Both the position numbers and the translations under genes were made by a program. Below the pieces are notes generated by a model. That model was not told where the DNA came from. It did not search any database and was given only the letters and a program-made list of their open reading frames with translations. Positions 58,107 through 64,000 of a stretch of 64,000 nucleotides of DNA are shown in pieces. Each line of letters begins with the position of its first letter. The first letter of the stretch is position 1. The stretch is from NCBI RefSeq assembly GCF_000342005.1, contig NZ_AOHO01000043.1, positions 221,926 through 285,925 on the forward strand. Reading direction: 5' to 3'. Source of the DNA: Amycolatopsis decaplanina DSM 44594 (lineage in GTDB: Bacteria > Actinomycetota > Actinomycetes > Mycobacteriales > Pseudonocardiaceae).

Positions 58107-58789
58107 GACGCGACCTGCAGCGCTTCGGCCTCTTCCGTGACCGGAATGATCGCCCGCGACGGGATGAGCAGCGACGCCAGCGCGAGCAGCCCGGTCAGCG
58201 CCATCGCGCGCTCGACCAGTCCGAGGGGGATCGCCCGCCACCAGGGCTCGCCACCGTTCATCGAGACCACGATCGCCCCGAGGATCACGCCGAACCACGC
58301 CAGTGCCGCCACCGCCAGCACTCGCGTCACCGCGCGCCGGGCGGGGGAGGAGGGGAACACGGCTTTCGCCGCGAACCACACGGCCAGCGGCAGGCAGACG
58401 AAGGCCACGACGCTCGCGATCCGGTGCACCGTCCCGCCGGTGCTCGGGCCGATCGCCCAGTTGTTCTTGGGGAACGCCACGATCACCACCAGGCTCACCG
58501 TCCAGAGCGCGCAGAAGACCGATGCCGCGGACAGTACGGGGAGGTGCTTGCGGCGGATCAGCGCGCCGAAGCCGATCGCCGAGCCGAACGCGACCAGGAG
58601 GACAGCGACGTCGAAGATCCACTTGTTCTCGCTGAGCGCGTACTCGCTGATGGTGCGGCGGACCGGGCTGATGTCGCTGGTGCCGGGGAGGACCTGCAAC
58701 AGCAGGATCAGCAGCGCTCCGCCGGCGACCGAGACCACGGCGGCCAGCGGTACCAGCGGTGACCTGGCGGTGACCTGGGGCGTCGTCAT
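58103..58789 (-). CDS. DUF998-like multi-pass membrane protein
   Basis: A 228-residue protein, ATG 58789. Six hydrophobic segments are visible, starting at PLVPLAAVVSVAGGALLILL and including DVAVLLVAFGSAIGFGAL, VFCALWTVSLVVIVAF, IASVVAFVCLPLAVWFAAK, VLAVAALAWFGVILGAIV and AMALTGLLALASLL. The loop SDISPVRRTISEYALSENKW matches the DUF998 pattern of an R-x-x-I-S-x-Y segment after helix 1. The function of the family is not established. It is divergent from the secreted carboxypeptidase. Confidence 0.82.
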   Translation of the reverse strand: MTTPQVTARSPLVPLAAVVSVAGGALLILLLQVLPGTSDISPVRRTISEYALSENKWIFDVAVLLVAFGSAIGFGALIRRKHLPVLSAASVFCALWTVSLVVIVAFPKNNWAIGPSTGGTVHRIASVVAFVCLPLAVWFAAKAVFPSSPARRAVTRVLAVAALAWFGVILGAIVVSMNGGEPWWRAIPLGLVERAMALTGLLALASLLIPSRAIIPVTEEAEALQVAS

Positions 58790-58829
58790 GGTTGAAAGGT
58801 AACCACCCAACCTGAAGGTTTTCTTAGGC

Positions 58830-58853
58830 CTTCCTGTCGGAATCGACAGGAAG
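58830..58853. promoter_or_regulatory. Inverted repeat between divergent genes
   Basis: CTTCCTGTCG and its complement around GAAT (10-4-10). A smaller palindrome AACCTGAAGGTT lies at 58809-58820. Both are in the 235-bp gap between the DUF998-like and carboxypeptidase genes and could be operators for either. Confidence 0.4.
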
Positions 58854-58979
58854 ATCCCATTCCCTGGAGTACGTGGTGGTGATCGTTCCGGCACGGTCGG
58901 TGAGATCGTTGGGCCGAAAGGGGTGTAGGCGACTTGTGGCGGGTCCCTCGGACGGGGTCTCGGGTCTAGGGTCTCGCTA

Positions 58980-59003
58980 CCGGTGACCTCACCCGGTCAC
59001 CGG
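58980..59003 (+). promoter_or_regulatory. Hairpin in the leader of the carboxypeptidase gene
   Basis: CCGGTGACC (58980-58988) pairs with GGTCACCGG (58995-59003), ending 7 nt before the AAGGAGG ribosome site at 59011. It could affect initiation, or be a DNA operator. Confidence 0.4.
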
Positions 59004-59024
59004 ACTGTCCAAGGAGGTCAGTCT

Positions 59025-61523
59025 GTGGGGTATTCACCAAACCGGCGAAGAGCGGGATGGACGGCGGCGACCCTGGTGCTCGCCGGCACCTTCGTGGCAC
59101 TTCCGTCGGCCACGACGGCGGGGGCCGCGGACAACGTGGTGCGAGCCAACCAGGCCGTACCGCGTTCCTGTTTCGCCGCGTTGCAGAAGCCGGGCACGTC
59201 CGGCACCGACCGGCGCGAGTTCACGTCCACAGTAGACGGTCTGCTGCAGGCACGGATCGCGCCCCGTGGCGGCGGTGAGGGCGACTGGGACCTCGCGGTC
59301 TTCGACGAGGCCACCGGCGCCGTGGTCGCCGCGTCCGCCGCGTTGCGCAGCCACGAGCTCGCCGAAGGCTTCGTGAAGAAGGATCAGAAGCTGGTCGTGC
59401 AGGCCTGCCGGTACGACGGGCAGACGCGCGACGCGGTGCTGGGGGTCGACTTCCTCGCGCTCACGCCGCAGGGAACGCCGACCGGCGCCGCCCTCGCGCC
59501 GCAGCGCGCCGAACTGGTCCGGGTCGAGACCCCGGCCAAGCAGGACAAGGACAAGCTCCTCCGGCTCGGGCTGGACGTCACGGAGAAGGCGGACGCCACC
59601 GGCGTCGAGGTCGTCCTCGCCACTGACGCCGACCGCAAGACGCTGGCGGACAACGGTTTCAAAGCGAAGGTGATCGACCCCGACCTTTCGGCGCGGTCGA
59701 TCCAGAACGCCAAGACCGACCGCGAGTACGCCGCGAAGACGCCGGGCTCCACCCTGCCGTCCGGGCGCACGAGCTACCGGCACCTCTACGACTACCAGTT
59801 CGAGGTCAAGGAACTGGCCCGCAAGAACCCGAGGCTCGTCACGGCGTTCACGCTGCCGCAGCCGACCTGGGAAGGCCGTGACGTCGTCGGGCTCGAGATC
59901 GCGACCGACGTCAAGAACATCGCCGACGGCAAACCCGTCAACTTCACCATGGGCGTGCACCACGCCCGGGAGTGGCCGGCGGGCGAGCACGCCATGGAAT
60001 GGGCCCACGAACTGGTCAAGGGCTACACCGGCAACAACGCCGAGGTCCGCGGCCTGGTCGGCAAGACCCGGAACATCATCGTGCCGATCGTCAACCCCGA
60101 CGGCTTCGAAATCTCCCGTGAGGCCGAGCCCAAGGGCGACTTCTCGCGCTTCGACTACGAGATGAAGCGCAAGAACTGCAACGTCAACGACTCGCCCAAG
60201 GAGTTCGCGACCGGCGTCTGCAAGGCCAATCCCGGCGGCCGTGAACGCGGTACCGACCCGAACCGCAACTACGCGGGTTTCTGGGGCGGCGCCGGCGCGT
60301 CGACCCTGTGGCGCAGCGACACCTTCCGCGGGGCGGGCCCGTTCTCGGAGCCCGAGACGCAGAACATCCGCTCGATCGTGTCCAACCGCCAGGTGACCAA
60401 CCTGATCACGCTGCACACCTTCTCGAATCTGGTGCTGCGTGTCCCGGGTGTCGCCGCCGTCCGTCCGCCGCTCGACGAGCCGGCGTACAAGGCGCTCGGC
60501 GACAAGATGGCCTCCCGCAACGGATACACCAGCGAGCCGTCGTGGGCGCTCTACGACACGACCGGCTCGACCGAGGACTGGTCGTACTGGGCCACCGGTG
60601 GCTGGGGTTTCACCTTCGAGATCGGGAACACCGAGTTCCACCCGCCGTTCCAGACAGGTGTCGTCGCCGAGTACACCGGCGTCGCCCCCGCGGCCGGTGC
60701 CGGCAAGGGTGGTAACCGTGCGGCCTTCATCGACATGCTGGCCAACGCCGCCGACCCGGCGGCACACTCGACGCTGATCGGCACGGCGCCGAAGGGTTAC
60801 CAGCTGAAGCTGCACAAGACCTTCCAGACGCCGACCTCTCCGGTGGTGCAGCCGGACGGCTCGACGAAGCCGCCGATCTACGTGACCGACGACCTGAACT
60901 CGTCGCTGTCCTCGACCGGCGGCCGGTTCGCGTGGTCGATCAACCCGTCGACCCGTCCTTACGTCGCGGGCCGTTACGGCCGCGAACCGCAGGGCCCGGC
61001 GCAGCCGCCGATCCAGGTCGCCAACCCGGCCGGGGTGCCGGCGATCAACACCAACTACCCGACCGACCCGGCTTCGGAAAGCTTCACGTTCCACGTCGAC
61101 GGGCTCCCCAAGGTGGACAACGGGAAGTTCAGCGTCGACGTCAAATGGGCCAGTCAGGACACCGACTGGGATCTGTACGTCTTCGACGCCGCGGGCAACA
61201 TGGTCTCGTCGTCGGCGAACGGCGGGACCACGGAGGAGCACGCGATCCTGTACGACCCGCCCGCCGGGGACTACAGGGCCGTGCTGGTCAACTACGCGCA
61301 GGCGAATCCGTCCACTGTGGACGACTGGACCGGCGGTGTGTCGTTCCAGTCGCCGATCCCGCCGACCTACGGCCCGAAGGAGGCGTACCAGCTGACCTGT
61401 ACGTCGCCGAAGGGCAAACTCGTCGGGCTGGCGGACGTCTACATCGACCGCGGCCAGACGGTCGACGTCGGTGAGGTCTGCACCCGTTCCGCGCGTGCTT
61501 CGAAGGAGCGCTCGGTCCGGTAG
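59025..61523 (+). CDS. Secreted zinc carboxypeptidase (peptidase M14)
   Basis: An 832-residue protein. The start is GTG 59025 with AAGGAGG at 59011. A Sec signal peptide (RRRAGWTAATLVLAGTFVAL, then TTAGA) ends near residue 36. The M14 catalytic domain spans about 240-580: the zinc motif HHAREWPAGEH (HxxE), DPNRNYAGFWGG for substrate Arg, the third ligand in LHTFSNLVL and the general base in FTFEIGNTEFHP. A C-terminal beta-sandwich (WDLYVFDAAGNMVSSSA) is repeated in degenerate form at the N-terminus (WDLAVFDEATGAVV). It acts outside the cell on proteins or peptides. A strong terminator-like palindrome follows. Confidence 0.95.
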   Translation: MGYSPNRRRAGWTAATLVLAGTFVALPSATTAGAADNVVRANQAVPRSCFAALQKPGTSGTDRREFTSTVDGLLQARIAPRGGGEGDWDLAVFDEATGAVVAASAALRSHELAEGFVKKDQKLVVQACRYDGQTRDAVLGVDFLALTPQGTPTGAALAPQRAELVRVETPAKQDKDKLLRLGLDVTEKADATGVEVVLATDADRKTLADNGFKAKVIDPDLSARSIQNAKTDREYAAKTPGSTLPSGRTSYRHLYDYQFEVKELARKNPRLVTAFTLPQPTWEGRDVVGLEIATDVKNIADGKPVNFTMGVHHAREWPAGEHAMEWAHELVKGYTGNNAEVRGLVGKTRNIIVPIVNPDGFEISREAEPKGDFSRFDYEMKRKNCNVNDSPKEFATGVCKANPGGRERGTDPNRNYAGFWGGAGASTLWRSDTFRGAGPFSEPETQNIRSIVSNRQVTNLITLHTFSNLVLRVPGVAAVRPPLDEPAYKALGDKMASRNGYTSEPSWALYDTTGSTEDWSYWATGGWGFTFEIGNTEFHPPFQTGVVAEYTGVAPAAGAGKGGNRAAFIDMLANAADPAAHSTLIGTAPKGYQLKLHKTFQTPTSPVVQPDGSTKPPIYVTDDLNSSLSSTGGRFAWSINPSTRPYVAGRYGREPQGPAQPPIQVANPAGVPAINTNYPTDPASESFTFHVDGLPKVDNGKFSVDVKWASQDTDWDLYVFDAAGNMVSSSANGGTTEEHAILYDPPAGDYRAVLVNYAQANPSTVDDWTGGVSFQSPIPPTYGPKEAYQLTCTSPKGKLVGLADVYIDRGQTVDVGEVCTRSARASKERSVR

Positions 61524-61533
61524 TGCTTGTGCT

Positions 61534-61576
61534 GAAGGGCCCTTTCCCCGCATGCGATGCGGGGAAAGGGCCCTTC
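61534..61576. terminator. Palindromic bidirectional terminator candidate
   Basis: Perfect 20-bp arms (61534-61553 and 61557-61576) around GCG; the core is AAGGGCCCTTTCCCC. It begins 10 nt after the carboxypeptidase stop and lies 28 nt before the stop of the convergent gene. It has no T-run, and a half-similar GGGGAAAGTCCCC follows at 61591. Confidence 0.6.
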
Positions 61577-61604
61577 GTCGCGTGAGACGAGGGGAAAGTC
61601 CCCT

Positions 61605-62684
61605 TCAGCCGGTGCCGACGACTCGGTCCCGCACCAGCCGCATCGTCGCCGAGTCCACAGTGGACGGCTCCGCCGCCAGCCATCCGCCGATCTCGTGCAG
61701 GAACTGTTCCGGCGTCATCGGCGGCGCGGGGGAGGGGTCTTCGTGATCCGTGGTGATCTCGCCGGTCCGGCTCGGGTACACGATCATCGCCCCACGCAAC
61801 GTGACCCCCGGCAGGACCCGCCGGTACTCGGCGAGGCTTTCGGCCAGTCTGCTCCCGCCGCCGCGGAAGGCTCGGCCGTTGCGCAGCAGACGGTCGTCGT
61901 CCCCGGTTTCGTAGTGCCCCGGCAGCCACAGCTTCGATTCGATGAGCACGAGCCGCTTTCCGCACAACACGGCGTGGTCGACGTCGGCGAACACCGAGTC
62001 CGGCCACGAGAGGCCGTGGAAGATCCGCGCGCCGGGCAGCCGGGTCAGGTAGCGCTCGAGCAGGTCGGCGGTGAGCCGTTCGGCGAGTTCGTCGGTCTCG
62101 ACGCCGGGGGTGCCGAACACGCGTTCCCCGCCGAATTCGGCGGCGAACCGGTTCTTGGCGCGGGAAGCGGCGAGGTAACCGCGCGCGAGCCGTTGCACGA
62201 GGAGGGCGGTTCCGGCGGTCAGGATCAGCCAGACGATCAGAGTGGGGGCGGAGAATCCGACGCCGGTCAGCACCGGCAGCAGGACCAGCACCATCCCGCC
62301 GACCGCCGCCACCACGGGGGTGTGCCCGGGGCCGCGCCGCCGTCCGTGGCGCACGCGCCCGTCCTGTGCGGCGAACTCCCACCATTCGAGGTCTTCCGGA
62401 TCGATCACGACCGGCTCGGGCTCATAGCCCGGTTCGTCGCCGAAGCGCCGCCGCGGCCGCGGGCGGATCGGGGCGCGCACCGAGCGCCCGCCCGCGTCGT
62501 AGCCCGCGCGCCGCATCGGATCGCTGAGCGTGTCGTAAGCCTCGCGGACCAGTTGGAACGTGAGCGCGGACCCCCCGGTGTCCGGGTGATGCGACTTCGC
62601 CAGCCTCCGGTACGCGGTCTTGATCTCGTTGACCGAGGCGGCCTTGCCCACGCCGAGCACCTCGTAGTAGTCGACATCGGGCAC
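61605..62684 (-). CDS. J-domain / membrane / NERD-nuclease-like protein
   Basis: A 359-residue protein from GTG 62684 with GGAGG upstream. Residues 1-65 are a J domain ([23 protein letters not shown] in KSHHPDTGG), so it should recruit DnaK. Two membrane segments follow ([34 protein letters not shown]). The C-terminal half resembles NERD domains of the restriction-endonuclease fold: [20 protein letters not shown], with an Asp and a Glu-x-Lys. The mix suggests a membrane-anchored, chaperone-coupled nuclease or a scaffold. It is convergent with the carboxypeptidase gene. Confidence 0.8.
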   Translation of the reverse strand: MPDVDYYEVLGVGKAASVNEIKTAYRRLAKSHHPDTGGSALTFQLVREAYDTLSDPMRRAGYDAGGRSVRAPIRPRPRRRFGDEPGYEPEPVVIDPEDLEWWEFAAQDGRVRHGRRRGPGHTPVVAAVGGMVLVLLPVLTGVGFSAPTLIVWLILTAGTALLVQRLARGYLAASRAKNRFAAEFGGERVFGTPGVETDELAERLTADLLERYLTRLPGARIFHGLSWPDSVFADVDHAVLCGKRLVLIESKLWLPGHYETGDDDRLLRNGRAFRGGGSRLAESLAEYRRVLPGVTLRGAMIVYPSRTGEITTDHEDPSPAPPMTPEQFLHEIGGWLAAEPSTVDSATMRLVRDRVVGTG

Positions 62685-62868
62685 GGGCGGTTCACCTCCA
62701 AAGGGCCGGGCCGCAACACTATTCGGCCCCCGCCGGCCGCCCGCAACCACCTCCGCGGCGCGTCGGGGTGATGTCGCGGGCATACTGTTTCGCTTGTGGT
62801 GGAACGAGGTCCGTCTCCGCCGCGTCCTGGATATCGTGGAGATCGACAGCACGCGAGGAAGGACAACG

Positions 62869-63702
62869 GTGGGAGAACCCGTCACAGGCACGGCCGCGGG
62901 GGTGCCGTTCACCGTATTGCCGCCATCGGCCGAGGTCAGCGGCCTGGCGCCGGTGGTCGTCGCCTGGCACATGATCGATTCGCCCCGCTCGGACGCCGCG
63001 TTCGCGGCCGCGTTGCCGCTGGCGGGAGTGCCGGCGTGGCGGGTGTATCTCGGAATGCCGTTGTGCGGCGCGAGAATGGTCGACGGCGCCATGGACGCCG
63101 TGATCGAACGGGCCCGGCGTGACGCGATGCTCGCCTACGTCGACCCGTTCGTCCGCCAGGCGGCACTGGAGTTCCCCGCCGCGCTGGCCGAACTGCGCGA
63201 ACGCTTCGGCTTCGACACTTCCCGGACGGCGGTCGTCGGCGGGTCGCTGGGCGGTGCGGTGGCGCTGACGATCCTGGCCACGCGGGAGATCCCGGTCCGC
63301 GCCGCGGCTCTGATCAACCCCGCCGTACGGGCGCGTTCGGTGGTCGGCCTGGTGGAAGGCCTGCTGGAGCAGCCGTATCCGTGGAACGACGAGTCGGAGC
63401 AGGCTGCGGATCAGCTCGACTTCGTCGCACGATCGGGTGAAATGTCGGAGCGGGAAAAGCAAGTCCCGTTGTTACTCGTCAGCGGCGAGGACGACTATCC
63501 GTCCCTGCGAGCCGACGCCGACGATCTGGTCGCCACGCTGCGCGAGCGGTACGCCCGTCCGGACGACGTCCGCCTGACCAGGGTGCCCGGTCTCGCCCAT
63601 CCGCTGGCCGAAGACCCGGGCATCGAACCCGCTCCGCAGCTGCCGATCGCGAAAGTGGTCGACGACGCGGTCACCGAGTGGCTGGCGCGCCACCTGATTT
63701 GA
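62869..63702 (+). CDS. Alpha/beta hydrolase
   Basis: A 277-residue protein. The GTG at 62869 is chosen with GAGGAAGG upstream. The nucleophile elbow is [12 protein letters not shown] (GxSxG), the acid is probably in [10 protein letters not shown] and the His in [10 protein letters not shown], in the right order for the fold. The N-terminal ten to fifteen residues are poorly defined. Substrate is unknown; it resembles dienelactone-hydrolase/prolyl-oligopeptidase-like esterases. A TTA codon is at 63472. Confidence 0.85.
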   Translation: MGEPVTGTAAGVPFTVLPPSAEVSGLAPVVVAWHMIDSPRSDAAFAAALPLAGVPAWRVYLGMPLCGARMVDGAMDAVIERARRDAMLAYVDPFVRQAALEFPAALAELRERFGFDTSRTAVVGGSLGGAVALTILATREIPVRAAALINPAVRARSVVGLVEGLLEQPYPWNDESEQAADQLDFVARSGEMSEREKQVPLLLVSGEDDYPSLRADADDLVATLRERYARPDDVRLTRVPGLAHPLAEDPGIEPAPQLPIAKVVDDAVTEWLARHLI

Positions 63703-63708
63703 CGCCCG

Positions 63709-64000
63709 TCAGCACCCCGGTGGCGGCACCGACCGGGGCGGGCCGAATTCGAGGCGCAGCTTGTCGGTCTTCGGGATCACGAACGCGACGCCGGTCGGGG
63801 CCCGCCAGTTCGCCGGGAGGAAGACGTACTGGCCACCGGACTGGAGCAGGAGCTTCAGCCCGGTGTACCGGTACTTGTAGGCCGATTCGGGGTCGGCGCA
63901 TTTCACCTGCACGACACCGTTCGCGGTGAGGTTGAGGCTTTCCGCGCTGTACAAGGTCGCGGCCGGTCTCGTCGGGATCACCCCGGCGGCCTCGAAGGCG
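63709..64000 (-). CDS. Hypothetical protein, 5' end outside the window
   Basis: The frame ending at 63709 is open to the window edge, so the start lies beyond it. The visible about 97 residues include TLYSAESLNLTANGVVQVKC, YKYTGL-like RYTGLKLLLQSGGQYVFLP, NWRAPTGVAFVIPKTDKLRL and a Pro-rich end. The beta-rich pattern suggests a surface or extracytoplasmic domain. I do not recognise the family. It is convergent with the hydrolase gene (6-bp gap). Confidence 0.6.
   Translation of the reverse strand, partial: AFEAAGVIPTRPAATLYSAESLNLTANGVVQVKCADPESAYKYRYTGLKLLLQSGGQYVFLPANWRAPTGVAFVIPKTDKLRLEFGPPRSVPPPGC

Noticed and set aside
57903..58622. Full 239-codon minus-strand frame
   Set aside because: Most of it is a shadow of the DUF998-like gene in another frame; only the last about 68 codons look coding-like and are reported separately.
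59034..61553. Minus-strand frame opposite the carboxypeptidase gene
   Set aside because: The plus strand has a signal peptide, ribosome site and complete M14 motifs; the minus frame has none.

Overview
The window is high-GC DNA with codon use, PKS architecture and regulator types (SARP, LAL, TetR, GAF-kinase) typical of an antibiotic-producing actinomycete. The gene complement fits Pseudonocardiales, possibly Amycolatopsis, but that is inference because no rRNA or housekeeping phylogenetic marker is present.

1-36.5 kb is the right part of a type I modular polyketide locus, all on the + strand. The reading order is: end of one module (DH-KR-ACP) and a fully reducing malonyl module in the first protein, which is cut by the window edge; a two-module PKS (one fully reducing module with an unusual AT, one module with a decayed DH); a two-module PKS whose last module has a destroyed AT active site; then a stand-alone KS-AT protein without ACP whose KS has lost a catalytic His. 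A tightly overlapping operon follows. It encodes an FkbK/J/I/H-type set for a glycolate-derived extender on a free ACP (no O-methyltransferase is present, so hydroxymalonyl-ACP is the expected product from this window alone), a type II thioesterase, an Sfp-type phosphopantetheinyl transferase and a YqcI/YcgG-family haem N-oxygenase. No chain-releasing TE domain is seen. The most novel-looking part is the AT-dead module next to a KS0-AT didomain and a free extender ACP, which could act together as a split terminal module.

36.7-44.7 kb holds regulators: a large SARP-AAA protein, an orphan GAF histidine kinase with a PPOX-fold protein, and a LAL-type LuxR regulator with a degenerate P-loop.

44.8-51.8 kb is an acyl-CoA catabolic region: a TetR regulator, an operon of SDR and MaoC-type hydratase, and an operon (behind a TetR-type operator) of a 4-hydroxyacyl-CoA-kinase-like phosphotransferase and three acyl-CoA dehydrogenases. 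Between the TetR gene and this region lies a small gene preceded by a LexA-like box. 51.8-53 kb is a decayed spacer with a wrecked S8 peptidase gene and three different long palindromes.

53-56.7 kb is an overlapping four-gene operon (XRE regulator with an alpha/alpha-toroid-like sensor, cupin, dCTP-deaminase-like protein, ThiL-like kinase) that I cannot assign to a known pathway. 57-58 kb has two genes resembling remnants of an actinomycete integrative element. 58-64 kb holds a DUF998-like membrane protein, a secreted zinc carboxypeptidase, a J-domain/NERD membrane protein, an alpha/beta hydrolase and one gene cut by the window end.

A 46-nt palindrome recurs three times (31.8, 41.2 and 52.7 kb), once inside the extender operon.
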